From Bacteroidales bacterium (lineage in GTDB: Bacteria > Bacteroidota > Bacteroidia > Bacteroidales > P3): 46,352 nucleotides of DNA. The notes beneath the pieces are model-generated. The model was not told the DNA's origin. It saw nothing but the letters and a program-made list of their open reading frames with translations, and made no database searches. Shown one piece after another: positions 1-8,290 of this stretch (positions within the stretch are counted from its first letter, which is position 1; each line of letters starts with the position of its first letter). A program made the position numbers and the translations under genes. The stretch covers positions 1 to 46,352 of the forward strand of contig JAFWQP010000033.1 in NCBI GenBank assembly GCA_017509045.1, written 5' to 3'.

Positions 1-59
1 ATACGCGTACATTCTTGTTCTCGAATCCCGAGGGCATGATACATGAAGCTGATATCCAT
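1..59 (-). CDS. ISL3-family transposase, N-terminal fragment (runs off the window)
   Basis: Nineteen complete codons are visible from an ATG at 59-57 and read MDISFMYHALGIREQECTR. This resembles the start of ISL3 (IS204/IS1001/IS1165) transposases, where a short YHA(F/L)G segment precedes the zinc-ribbon domain. The rest of the gene, including the DDE catalytic core, lies beyond position 1. At the opposite window edge the C-terminus of a protein of the same family is encoded on the same strand. The family call rests on this short stretch plus that agreement. Confidence 0.65.
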   Translation of the reverse strand, partial: MDISFMYHALGIREQECTR

Positions 60-140
60 AACGTATTTTTTTTTGCTTTATACAATACGTCTTATCAGCT
101 TCTTTTATTGTGTCTCACCTACGCATTTGTCGGAAGAACC
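1..140 (-). mobile_element. ISL3-family insertion sequence, 5' end (partial, runs off the window)
   Basis: This is the left end of an insertion sequence read on the minus strand. The outer end is placed at 140/141, where the minus strand reads GGTTCTTCCGACAAATG; the 3' end of a second ISL3 element at the other window edge begins with the similar GGTTCTTTC. A transposase start codon lies 81 bp inside. The insertion lies in the 3' part of the methyltransferase gene and supplies that protein's last eight residues and stop codon. The exact inverted repeat and any target duplication cannot be confirmed because the other end of this copy is outside the window. Confidence 0.7.
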
Positions 141-3075
141 TTATATATTTAGGATTGTACATGGATTTTAGTTCAATTTTATTAACCGTGTGACCGAACA
201 AGCATCTGTTATTCTTACTGATGGCAACATTAAAACGCTGTTTGTCAGTCATGCCTGAAATGTTTTGACAAACCAAGAATACACCATGCTCATTTCGAGA
301 TATGTAGCTTGCCTTATGATTTTTTTGGATGTATTCTTCTACCTCGTCTTCAATATAGAACCTATGTACGTGACACCCGCGGTACATCTTTACATCAGTC
401 AATCTTGTGGAAAAGCAGAAACTCTCATTGGTTAGATTGAAGTCACCTTGAGACGATGATTGTATCATGTTCCCAAGAAAAGTAGTGCCTTCATTCATTT
501 TTCCGATGATAGAAAAATCATCGTGTCGTATTAATGGAAAGTAATAACCTTGTGGATAGAAGTATATAGGTGTTTGTTGTGGAATGACAGCAAAATCGAA
601 ATTATTTATTGTGGTAAGGTCATTATTTGCAGACAAGAAAAACGTATTATTGTTGCAAGGCAAGTTCTTTGAGAAAAGAACAATGCAGGTTGCTACTAAT
701 GCACCTTTGAATAATTGTCCCTCAGGATGTGGTGCCACCTTTGGAAATTCAATTACCTGAAATAAACTAGTTTTCTTTATTAGAAGTTCTCTGGTATATT
801 GCGATGACGAGTCACACATTAATGAACTTTGTGTTATCAATGCACATATACCTCCATTGTTCAAAATGTTATAAGCATGCTCAACAAACAGTTTATAGAT
901 ATTCTGCTTTCCTTTATCTTTCCCTTCCGAATACTGATACTTTGATTTGTCAACCAGCCCTTTTTTCATTTGGAAATACGGCGGATTCCCAATCACAATA
1001 TCAAAGCCACCTTTGTCGAAGATGTCTTTGAACCAGGTGTGCCAGAGGAAGAAGTCTTTGTTGGCGGAGGGGTCAATGATATTGAGGCGGGTTTCTGCCG
1101 CAGAGCCTATTCCTTGCTGCACAATATAGTTCTTCACACTGCTGTTTATCAGTTCGCGATAATATGCCTTTTCTTTATGGTCGGTGAGAGAGAAGTACAT
1201 CTTCAACCAGTTACGGAGGTTCTGCTTCACCTCTTCAGAGCCGAATTCCATGCCTGTTTGGTTCTCGCCCCACCCCGCTTTTGACATACCCCGCCGCTTC
1301 GCGGCACCCCTCTCAAGAGGGGACGAAGCATCCATGATATGACTGAGATCATGGCCATCGAAACTCTCTATAAGGCTATTACCCTGCATAAACTTGTAGT
1401 CGAAGTTGGGCAAGGGTTCTGGCTTTTCGGCATCAACGACGATACTCAGCCAGAAACGCAGGCGGGCGATGTCGATGGCTCCCTTCTCGATATCTACACC
1501 GTAGATGTTGTTCTCGATGATTTGTTTTTTGAGGGCTGCACGGGATTGAGGTCGCGTACCTCCGGCACGCATATTGTATGCTGTAGAGTCCCCACACTGC
1601 GCACAGGTGTTGCTCCCTTCGGTCGCGACCCCTGTGGCTTGAGCGGGGTTATTGAAATCACACCTCTCCGAGGTGTCAGCTGCACCTATCAATGCCTCTC
1701 GGCAACGCCACAATTCATTGAGCAAGCCCATGGGGAAAGCTCCGCTGCCTATGGCGGGGTCGCAGATCTTCACCTCTCGCAGGGCGGTGTCCAATACCTC
1801 GCGATAAGGCTCCAACACCTCGGGAAATTCATGCTGCTCGACAAATTGCCTTACGGCAGTGACGAGTGAATCGTGATTAGTGATTTGATTTCCTGTCGAT
1901 TCACTATTCACTTTACTATTCAGATAGGCTATCAGGCTCTCTTTGCACATGTAGCGTACTATCTCCTTGGGGGTGTAGAAAGCGCCTTTGGCTTTGTTGT
2001 CCTCCAACAGGCTCTCAAAGATTTTGCCCAGCATCTCGGGGTCGACACCAATATCTGCATCATCGGGGTCGTTCTCATCGACGGTGAAGTTGTACGATGA
2101 CATGAAATCAAACAGCTGCTCAAACAACGAGGCGGGCAATTTCATCTTTGCATTATCAATCATATCGCGCTCAAACAAACCACCATTCAAATAAGGTAGT
2201 CCTTTCCACTGCTCCAATAGCTGCACATCCCATCCTTCATCGCGGAACAGCTTCTCGCGGTTCTGTGGCTCGGTGTTGAAGATGCCAAAGAAGAGCGGTT
2301 CCAGCACCTGCTCGAGAAAATCTTCCTTGCGGTCAAGTGGTTGCTTGGAAAAGAGGTTCTTCAGAAACTCCGGGTCGCCATTCAGCCAGCCTTTCTTTTG
2401 CAGGAAGTGCAGGAAGACAATGCGTCCCATCATCTTCTTAATGTAATCAGCAAAAAGTTTGGACAACCCGCTGTATAGAGTGGGGTCTTTGCTAATCAGC
2501 TCAACGGTTGTCCTGAGAATGCGGTCATAGTGACGGTGGTACTCGTCGAAGAACTCTTTGCTGAGGGCATCCACCGAGAAGGCATCCCGAAGGTCGTCCA
2601 TCTTGAAACGACCCGCCTTTGCTGCCACCTTGTCCAACCGCTCCAAGGGGGTCTTATACTGGCCCGCCTTATCACCCAGCACATAAGAGAATCGCTTGGC
2701 CGACGTTGTGCCCTCTTTATGGTCACAGATGTATGACAAACGCCAGTGATGCCCATCGTCGAAAACCGCGATGGCAGCATCCACCTCATATTTCAGATAA
2801 GGCTGTATCAGTTTCCTCAGCCCTACGCGCTTTCGACGCACATCGCTACCTTCTGCCACACGGGTGTAGAAGAACCCCAGCAATCGTCTCTCGGCATCCT
2901 CCATCTGCCCGAGGAAATAGTTTTGGTCACCATCAGGTGAAGGATCGAGGCGCTCTGCACTGTCTAATGTCTCATAAACATCGTTGCAGCCGAAAAGGTC
3001 GTGGACTATCTCACGGCTGAATTTAGGGTAGTTGAATGGCGACTGGAATATCTGTCGCAGTGTCTCGGTGTTCAT
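115..3075 (-). CDS. Eco57I-like class I SAM-dependent adenine-specific DNA methyltransferase, C-terminally truncated by an IS
   Basis: This is the modification half of a restriction module; the family methylates adenine N6 using S-adenosylmethionine. Motif I is DPAIGSGAF (D439), followed by NNIYGVDIEKGAIDIARLRF, and the catalytic motif is NPPYF at N697. Residues 1-400 form the long N-terminal region usual in large Eco57I-type enzymes. I start at 3075 (MNTETLRQIF), because the 28 codons further upstream lie in repeat DNA between the genes. Two in-frame repeat insertions occur, near residues 467-507 and 585-596. The protein stops abruptly after YNPKYI: the last eight residues (RFFRQMRR) and the stop come from the ISL3 element, so the end of the target-recognition region is missing. 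Its partner helicase lies 55 bp upstream. Activity is doubtful; it could equally be called a pseudogene. Confidence 0.8.
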   Translation of the reverse strand: MNTETLRQIFQSPFNYPKFSREIVHDLFGCNDVYETLDSAERLDPSPDGDQNYFLGQMEDAERRLLGFFYTRVAEGSDVRRKRVGLRKLIQPYLKYEVDAAIAVFDDGHHWRLSYICDHKEGTTSAKRFSYVLGDKAGQYKTPLERLDKVAAKAGRFKMDDLRDAFSVDALSKEFFDEYHRHYDRILRTTVELISKDPTLYSGLSKLFADYIKKMMGRIVFLHFLQKKGWLNGDPEFLKNLFSKQPLDRKEDFLEQVLEPLFFGIFNTEPQNREKLFRDEGWDVQLLEQWKGLPYLNGGLFERDMIDNAKMKLPASLFEQLFDFMSSYNFTVDENDPDDADIGVDPEMLGKIFESLLEDNKAKGAFYTPKEIVRYMCKESLIAYLNSKVNSESTGNQITNHDSLVTAVRQFVEQHEFPEVLEPYREVLDTALREVKICDPAIGSGAFPMGLLNELWRCREALIGAADTSERCDFNNPAQATGVATEGSNTCAQCGDSTAYNMRAGGTRPQSRAALKKQIIENNIYGVDIEKGAIDIARLRFWLSIVVDAEKPEPLPNFDYKFMQGNSLIESFDGHDLSHIMDASSPLERGAAKRRGMSKAGWGENQTGMEFGSEEVKQNLRNWLKMYFSLTDHKEKAYYRELINSSVKNYIVQQGIGSAAETRLNIIDPSANKDFFLWHTWFKDIFDKGGFDIVIGNPPYFQMKKGLVDKSKYQYSEGKDKGKQNIYKLFVEHAYNILNNGGICALITQSSLMCDSSSQYTRELLIKKTSLFQVIEFPKVAPHPEGQLFKGALVATCIVLFSKNLPCNNNTFFLSANNDLTTINNFDFAVIPQQTPIYFYPQGYYFPLIRHDDFSIIGKMNEGTTFLGNMIQSSSQGDFNLTNESFCFSTRLTDVKMYRGCHVHRFYIEDEVEEYIQKNHKASYISRNEHGVFLVCQNISGMTDKQRFNVAISKNNRCLFGHTVNKIELKSMYNPKYIRFFRQMRR
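1289..1323. repeat. REP-like double hairpin inserted in frame in the methyltransferase gene
   Basis: Two hairpins lie side by side: GCCGC-TTC-GCGGC (1293-1305) and CCCCTCT-CA-AGAGGGG (1307-1322). Such GC-rich palindromes are normally intergenic in Bacteroidota. Here the repeat is translated as part of a low-complexity segment (SSPLERGAAKRRG) between two conserved blocks of the methyltransferase, with the frame kept. Confidence 0.65.
1555..1680. repeat. Second in-frame repeat insertion in the methyltransferase gene, with a terminal hairpin
   Basis: The segment ends in the perfect hairpin CACCTC-TCC-GAGGTG (1661-1675). It encodes about 40 residues rich in Gly, Thr, Asn and Cys (including CAQCGDSTAYNMRAGGTRPQ) that split the stretch between motif I and the conserved LKKQIIENNIYGVD block. 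The composition differs from the flanking protein, so an inserted intergenic-type repeat is likely. Its left boundary is approximate. Confidence 0.5.
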
Positions 3076-3092
3076 AAGTGGTTGGGTTAAAG

Positions 3093-3140
3093 AATGAGTT
3101 AATGTGTGAATGCGTGAATCGATTAATGAATTAATGTTTG
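3093..3140. repeat. 8-bp-period degenerate array between helicase and methyltransferase genes (family C)
   Basis: Six consecutive octamers can be read: AATGAGTT, AATGTGTG, AATGCGTG, AATCGATT, AATGAATT, AATGTTTG. The last overlaps the final codons (NKH) and stop codon of the helicase gene. The same octamer grammar recurs in several other intergenic regions of the window. Confidence 0.7.
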
Positions 3141-6100
3141 TTAGGAACAAATGTCTCACTGAGGATTATGTCGGCAGTGAAACTGGTGCCTGTCTGGGTA
3201 GAAGTCTCTTTATCGGGCTGGGCATACTGGGTTTTCAGTTCTTCCAACTGTTTCACTATCTCAATGATAGGCATTGGTGTCTTCTTGTGCTTTCGAGACA
3301 ACCGGTTCAGGTTGTCGGCCAACTGATTATACTTACCCCGCTCAACTAGTTCCTTTAAGATATCAACAGTCTTTCGGGTATCGTCGTCGAGTAGAGAGGG
3401 TCGTACCTCGCGCAAAAAAGCAGCCGCCTTTTTAGCGTCGTTGTCCTTGCTGCCAATTTTGGGCTTATCTTCCTGGGTTTGTCGTTGCTGTTCAATCGTA
3501 TATTGAGCCAGAGCCTTTCGCACCTGTTCATAGTGTAGTTCTTCGCTATCGCCGAAAGGTACTGCCCGTTCCTCCGGCTCTGCCCGCATAATACTTGCAG
3601 CTTCTAAGAAAGAGAGTTCACGAGAATGTTCCCCAACAAGATAGAAGGATTTCTTATGCGGAGAAGAAAGATACGTGATGGTGCAAATGGGTGATTGCGG
3701 TGATGTATTCGTGTCCGCGTTCCTTCCACAACGGCTTTTGAAGGGCAGTTGCTTGATACGACGGTATAGGGTAGGGTTGCTGTAGTGAAGTGCCTGTACC
3801 TCGCGGAACAGTTCAAGCATACTGTCGGTGTCGTCGTGCTTATCGGTGTTGAAGAGATGGAACTCATGCACTATCTCGTCGTGTGAGTAGATTTTAGTGT
3901 CTTCGCCCAGGGCGGAATGGAAGCTCTGTAGCTTGATGAGTGAATTTTTCTTCAGGCTGATGATGGCATCACCCATTTCAGAGGGGTAGAACATGTAATT
4001 GTGGATAGCCTGAGCGGTAGAACCTATGCGGTTGACTCGTCCGATGCGCTGCATAAGTCGTGTGGCGTTCCAAGGACTATCGTAGTTGACAATAATGTTG
4101 GCGCGGTGCAGATTGACACCTTCGGCCAGTACGTCGCTGGTGATAATGATATTGTAACGATCGGAAGCCTCCCCCTTATAGTTGGCATCGAAACTGGAGC
4201 GTATATCGTCGCGTTTGCGATTACGGTCGCGGGCACAAACAGAAAGGATATCCTGTCGTCCTAACCGCTGTTCCAACTGGGTGGTGAGATAGTTGACGGT
4301 GTCAACGCTTTCGGAAAACACAACCAGCTTGCCCGAAGGATTGCGTTCTTTGTCAAATAGTTCGCTTTGCAGCATATCGACAAAAAGGTCTAGCTTTGGG
4401 TCGGACTTCACGGCATCCCATTGACGGCACAGGTCGCTGAGCAAAGCTTCGTCATATTTCAGCATGGGAAGAAATTCTGGTTGGAAATCGGATGCTTGGT
4501 ATAGGATGTCGTCAATATTGTAGTCCTTTTTCATTGCCAACTCAATAATCTCGTCCAGTTCCAATCCGTCGGCCTGTAGTTTTTTCACATTCAATTCGGG
4601 AGCAATGATAACCTTGTCCTCTTGGAACATCTTTATCATGCCGCGTGTGGCATCCAGCAAGGTATGCAGCGAACGCCGAAAGGCGTAGAAGCTACTTTCA
4701 AGACGTTTGACCATGTGGGTCTGATAGATGGATGCCAGGGAGTCGGCCAGCTGTTTTGCTTTCTTGCCCGACGGTACGCGATATTTGGGACAGTATTCCA
4801 CAGCTCTATATCGTGCATAGCGTAGTCCGCTGCCGTCAAACATCTTGGGGTTCACCTCCTTCAGCGAGGAAGTAGGGGTGTCTATCAATTTCTTGTATGT
4901 GTTCCAGAAGAGAATCAGCACTTCGGGTGGCATCTTGTAGGTGCGGTCCTCGGGATCGAGGAGGAGGGGAAAACGAACCTCGTTGGCGTATTGGGGCACA
5001 TGCTGTATGTTGCTGCGGGTGCGGCGTACCATCACCTTCTCCAACACAACTTGCCGCATATGCTGGTTGATGACATCTGTGCGTTGTGTTAGAACTTCTG
5101 GTTTCAGGTTTCGTCGTTGCGACATCAAGGTGTCGTACTCCTTTATCCAGGGTGCAAAGGTGTCTGTGATGTTGCTGATGCCATCTAATGTGCATTGGGC
5201 GTTATCTTGGAATAGCAACAGCTGGTTTTTGATGTCCTCAGGCGAGTTGTTGAAGGGTGTGGCAGAGAGCAACAGAATCCGCTTTTTGCCCGTCACGTTG
5301 CCGCTATTGGCGCGAGACGACTTGCAGATGCGCTGAAGCAGGTCGTAGCCACCCGTGCTATCGTGGCGGAAGTTGTGTGCCTCATCGACAATGATAAGGT
5401 CGTAATACTCTTTCTCGTCATAGCCATCGCCCGAAATCACCTTTTCGAGGCTGCCGTTGCTGATAAAACGGCTGTATTTGTTCTTGATGCCAAAGTCACG
5501 GAAGGTCTCTTCCCAGTTGCTTCGCACCGATGGAGGGAAAATGACAAGTATGCGTGTGTTATCGCCGTTGGCAAAAATAAAACGTTGGGCAATCATGGCA
5601 GCGACAACAGTCTTGCCCAAACCGACCACATCAGAAAGAAAGCACCCATTATGGCGCATCATAATGTCGTAGCCCTGCACCACCGCGTCACGCTGGTAGG
5701 TGAGGTTGTCGTAGCCTTCGGGAAGGGTTGGCGAAAAATCGTCCTCCACCTGCGAGCCAAAATGGTCTATCAACATACGCATGTACAGCTCGTATGGTGT
5801 TGGAAGCTCGTCCTCTGGGGCAAGGTGTGTACGGCGCATTATGTGCTCCATATCGGTGAAAGTGACGGGCAGCGATTGTTCCCAAAGCTTTTGAAACTCA
5901 GTTTCGCAATAGTTCACATCATCGTAGTCCTTCATTGCCACGTTGAGTTCATAACGTGGCGATGCTGTCGTCCCCAATCCCTGTTCGCTGAGATTGCTGC
6001 TACCCATGATGACCCAACCGTCGCTGTGCTCATTGTACTGCTGCGGCAGACAGAGGTAGAATTTTGCATGTAGGTCACGGGTGGGGTGGATTCTCAATTG

Positions 6101-6463
6101 CAGGCGGTCGTCGGCTATATCGTTGCAGAATTGTCGGATGCCTTTGTCTACCTCGCTATCATATTTGGATTCTTTCACATCGCGCAGGAACGCTTCGGCA
6201 TACTGCTCCAAAGATGCTTGTTGATTGCCAAAGAAAATGCGTCCAGCTGCTTGAGACTGAAGGAAGAGATTGTCGATATTGATGCCTACGAGGATGCGTA
6301 TCTCTTTTACGTTCTCCAGTTCCTTGCGCAGTTTGAAATAGCCGCTAGAACGAAAATAGCCAACTACAGCATGGAAGATGTCGAAGTTGGCCATTGCAGT
6401 GGCGATGCCGTGGAACTTGTCCATCAGCGTCGTCTCGATATTGTTGAAGAATTTAGTGCTCAT
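3131..6463 (-). CDS. PLD-domain SNF2/superfamily 2 helicase, restriction-module ATPase-nuclease
   Basis: This 1110-residue protein fuses a phospholipase D-like domain (residues ~1-180) to an SF2 helicase. The PLD part shows HAKFYL followed by GSSNLSEQG, an HxK-type half site as found in PLD nucleases. Helicase motifs follow in order: Walker A GLGKT (~280), DEAH (~359), LLSATPFNN (~398), and motif VI RIGRVNRIGS (~805-814). The C-terminal ~250 residues are charged and unassigned. It lies directly upstream of the methyltransferase and they are probably one transcript from the promoter at 6742-6775. The probable role is ATP-dependent restriction of unmodified DNA. Functional analogues are the NgoAVII and CglI systems, where PLD nuclease and helicase are separate subunits; here they share one chain. 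Its last codons overlap an octamer repeat array. Confidence 0.8.
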   Translation of the reverse strand: MSTKFFNNIETTLMDKFHGIATAMANFDIFHAVVGYFRSSGYFKLRKELENVKEIRILVGINIDNLFLQSQAAGRIFFGNQQASLEQYAEAFLRDVKESKYDSEVDKGIRQFCNDIADDRLQLRIHPTRDLHAKFYLCLPQQYNEHSDGWVIMGSSNLSEQGLGTTASPRYELNVAMKDYDDVNYCETEFQKLWEQSLPVTFTDMEHIMRRTHLAPEDELPTPYELYMRMLIDHFGSQVEDDFSPTLPEGYDNLTYQRDAVVQGYDIMMRHNGCFLSDVVGLGKTVVAAMIAQRFIFANGDNTRILVIFPPSVRSNWEETFRDFGIKNKYSRFISNGSLEKVISGDGYDEKEYYDLIIVDEAHNFRHDSTGGYDLLQRICKSSRANSGNVTGKKRILLLSATPFNNSPEDIKNQLLLFQDNAQCTLDGISNITDTFAPWIKEYDTLMSQRRNLKPEVLTQRTDVINQHMRQVVLEKVMVRRTRSNIQHVPQYANEVRFPLLLDPEDRTYKMPPEVLILFWNTYKKLIDTPTSSLKEVNPKMFDGSGLRYARYRAVEYCPKYRVPSGKKAKQLADSLASIYQTHMVKRLESSFYAFRRSLHTLLDATRGMIKMFQEDKVIIAPELNVKKLQADGLELDEIIELAMKKDYNIDDILYQASDFQPEFLPMLKYDEALLSDLCRQWDAVKSDPKLDLFVDMLQSELFDKERNPSGKLVVFSESVDTVNYLTTQLEQRLGRQDILSVCARDRNRKRDDIRSSFDANYKGEASDRYNIIITSDVLAEGVNLHRANIIVNYDSPWNATRLMQRIGRVNRIGSTAQAIHNYMFYPSEMGDAIISLKKNSLIKLQSFHSALGEDTKIYSHDEIVHEFHLFNTDKHDDTDSMLELFREVQALHYSNPTLYRRIKQLPFKSRCGRNADTNTSPQSPICTITYLSSPHKKSFYLVGEHSRELSFLEAASIMRAEPEERAVPFGDSEELHYEQVRKALAQYTIEQQRQTQEDKPKIGSKDNDAKKAAAFLREVRPSLLDDDTRKTVDILKELVERGKYNQLADNLNRLSRKHKKTPMPIIEIVKQLEELKTQYAQPDKETSTQTGTSFTADIILSETFVPNKH

Positions 6464-6557
6464 AAGGCTTGGCGTGTTGTGCGCTTCGCCTTTCAGAGCC
6501 TCATAAACAAAAAACCGTGAAACTTTCTGTCTGATTGGAGGCTCTGGACTGCCTATA

Positions 6558-6616
6558 TCCCAAAACGAGAAAGCCCACGGATAGCACCGTGAGCATTTCT
6601 GCCTTCTCGTTGGGAT
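6558..6616. repeat. Nested inverted repeat in the leader of the restriction module
   Basis: The outer arms are TCCCAAAACGAGAA and TTCTCGTTGGGA (paired apart from a two-base bulge). Inside is CACGG-ATAGCA-CCGTG. In the minus-strand transcript this forms a hairpin about 100-150 nt before the helicase start codon. It could control expression of a potentially toxic nuclease or be an attenuator; this is inference. Confidence 0.5.
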
Positions 6617-6741
6617 TAAAAATTGTCCAGATTTCCAATCACTTGAAAAGCAAAAACGCTTTATATTATGTCATTAATTTACAATTCTTTATCTCTTCTT
6701 TTGTTCGTTTGTTTTTGTTGTTAATAACTCGTTTTTTACGC

Positions 6742-6775
6742 TGCAAAGATACGACTTTTTGCCGATACAGGCAAG
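6742..6775 (-). promoter_or_regulatory. Bacteroidota-type promoter for the helicase-methyltransferase operon
   Basis: On the minus strand the -7 box TATCTTTG (followed by CA) lies 20 nt downstream of a -33 box CTTG, close to the consensus TTTG-N19/20-TAnnTTTG. Transcription would start near 6735. Confidence 0.6.
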
Positions 6776-6820
6776 TTTTCAATCCAAAATTAATAGATTT
6801 GAGAAAATGAAAATGTCGAA

Positions 6821-7858
6821 CTAATGACTAAGATAACTCTGATACTTTTCCCACGCCTTTTCAATCCCATCTAGGTTGTCGGCTGGGTCAAACGGCTGAC
6901 AGAGTATCTGCTTTTCAAAGGGCTTCCAATTCCCACAGGCAATTCCGTCCCGAAGGATGATAGGGTAGAAGTTGCCCGACGAGTTGTGGGCATGATGGCG
7001 GTGGGTTTCGGGCACCGCAATGTCGCGACTCTTATACCCAATGAGGTATTCGTCGTACGGAGGAAGTAGCAAGAGGTTTGCATGACGTACTCCATGCTGT
7101 CGGGCATCTTGGTGGATGAAGAAATCACGGTTGTGCCATTTGACAGAGTGTAGCTCGCCACCGAGGGCGGAGAGCCCTTTGCGGCAGTCGCTGACGTTCA
7201 ATCCCGACCACCATACAAAGTCCTCCAAGGTTGCCGGGCATCGGCTTATGAAATATTTGCGAGTCAGTCGGGTCAAAGCCTCCTCACGGTCTAGGTGATC
7301 TCGATGAGGAATGCGTGATTCAGCAAGGCTGTAGGTTGCTTTCATGGGGAGGAGTTTTCCACTGCACAAGGTTCCTGAGAGTTCGGCCATACGGATGTGG
7401 TACGACAGGCGGTGGTCGTCCATTTTGATGTCTTGGGCGGCAAGGGCGTTGACAAAGTCCTCCTTGGTGGCGCTGCCACAGTCCTCGGCACATCGGGCAA
7501 TTATCTCTCTGATGCGAACATACTCGCCGTCGGGGATGAAGATGTGGTTCGATGTCATCCATCCTCGGATTACACGGCGGCTCTTTTCGGCCAGTAAGTC
7601 CAGCATCCACCAATAATCATCTCCCGTGACTAGTTGCCATGTGCCCCGCATCAGGTGTAGCCGAACGATTCTTCCGATGTCGAAAGCCTTTCGGAATGCC
7701 TCGGAGGAGGGCTTCTTGGTTCGCATAGATACTGCCCAGCGCATTAGTCGATACTCTTGTGCCTGCATGGCACCTAGGTGCGCTACCACCTCTTCGGGGG
7801 TGGAGAACTGGGGCGAGCAGAGCTGCTGGTTCAGCAGACGTATAGCTACAGGGTTCAT
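6821..7858 (-). CDS. Winged-helix DNA-binding protein of the HTH_42/AlkZ family (putative DNA-crosslink glycosylase)
   Basis: 345 residues, matching the usual length of the HTH_42 (DUF1006) family. Members with known function, AlkZ and YcaQ (AlkX), are DNA glycosylases that unhook interstrand crosslinks caused by nitrogen mustard-type agents. The catalytic signature in AlkZ-type proteins is a Q-x-Q motif; here Q32-A-Q34 lies in GAMQAQEYRLMRW, the expected N-terminal place (YcaQ has QxD). Other family hallmarks are HLMRGTWQ and LLPPYDEYLIGYKSRD. It is a single gene on the minus strand, with the restriction module downstream. No promoter could be assigned. Start at 7858 (MNPVAIRLLN) gives the normal N-terminus. 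Confidence 0.75.
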   Translation of the reverse strand: MNPVAIRLLNQQLCSPQFSTPEEVVAHLGAMQAQEYRLMRWAVSMRTKKPSSEAFRKAFDIGRIVRLHLMRGTWQLVTGDDYWWMLDLLAEKSRRVIRGWMTSNHIFIPDGEYVRIREIIARCAEDCGSATKEDFVNALAAQDIKMDDHRLSYHIRMAELSGTLCSGKLLPMKATYSLAESRIPHRDHLDREEALTRLTRKYFISRCPATLEDFVWWSGLNVSDCRKGLSALGGELHSVKWHNRDFFIHQDARQHGVRHANLLLLPPYDEYLIGYKSRDIAVPETHRHHAHNSSGNFYPIILRDGIACGNWKPFEKQILCQPFDPADNLDGIEKAWEKYQSYLSH

Positions 7859-8082
7859 TGATGTAGGTTGGGGGTTAATAATAGGTCATGTGGCAACTAC
7901 GTGACTTATTTGAGCAAACTGCATATGCAAAAGTCAATATAATAGTATATCTACGATACTTCATGATATCATGATAGATGCTTTATTGTAATGAACTGAT
8001 AACGCAGTAATAGCACTATTATTGTGCTTTTTACTTAGTAACGACTAATAATCTTACATGGTGTAAAAAAACTTACGATTGA

Positions 8083-8170
8083 CTATAGGTTGGTTCTATA
8101 AATTCCAGGTATGAACAATAAGAGCTTTAGGTCACCTCCAATAATTAATTCTGAACACGAATCTCACTAA
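8083..8170. repeat. Fragments of the family B MITE-like element
   Basis: CTATAGGTTGGTTCTATAAAT at 8083-8105 resembles one family B end, and the stretch around 8133-8163 ending in TTCTGAACACGAATC resembles the other. They look like two partial or rearranged copies rather than one intact element. Confidence 0.35.
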
Positions 8171-8174
8171 TCAA

Positions 8175-8246
8175 ACATTGCTCAAAGCGAGAGCAGAGAA
8201 AGCTCGCTTTTTTCTGCCGAGCCAAAGCAATGTCACAGTATGTAAC
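8175..8246. repeat. Family A palindromic element, diverged copy A1
   Basis: The outer arms ACATTGC (8175-8181) and GCAATGT (8227-8233) pair perfectly. The inner part keeps the GAGAGCAGAGA...CCGAGCC core and the trailing GTCAC...GTAACGAATT of the other copies. The arms differ from those of other copies on both sides at once, so pairing is preserved. Confidence 0.6.
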
Positions 8247-8254
8247 GAATTATT

Positions 8255-8290
8255 ATTCGTGTCATTCGTGTCATTCGTGTCATTCGTGTT
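8255..8290. repeat. 9-bp tandem repeat, four units
   Basis: ATTCGTGTC is repeated three times and followed by ATTCGTGTT. It immediately follows the family A copy and gives rise to a spurious Cys/His/Ser-rich reading frame. Confidence 0.85.

Larger units (their letters stand above)
6464..6820. other. Intergenic region: leader and promoter of the restriction module
   Basis: No gene is seen in these 357 bp. The stretch holds the promoter for the restriction genes (6742-6775), an imperfect inverted repeat at 6558-6616, and AT-rich sequence. The helicase start (6463) is thus preceded by a leader of about 270 nt, unusually long. Confidence 0.6.

Noticed and set aside
3076-3159. Upstream start at 3159 for the methyltransferase
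   Set aside because: The extra 28 codons are octamer-repeat DNA and overlap the helicase end; MNTETL at 3075 is the natural N-terminus.
115-6463. DISARM or BREX assignment for the restriction module
   Set aside because: No DrmB, separate DrmC, PglZ or BrxC-like gene is present; only the helicase and methyltransferase are seen.
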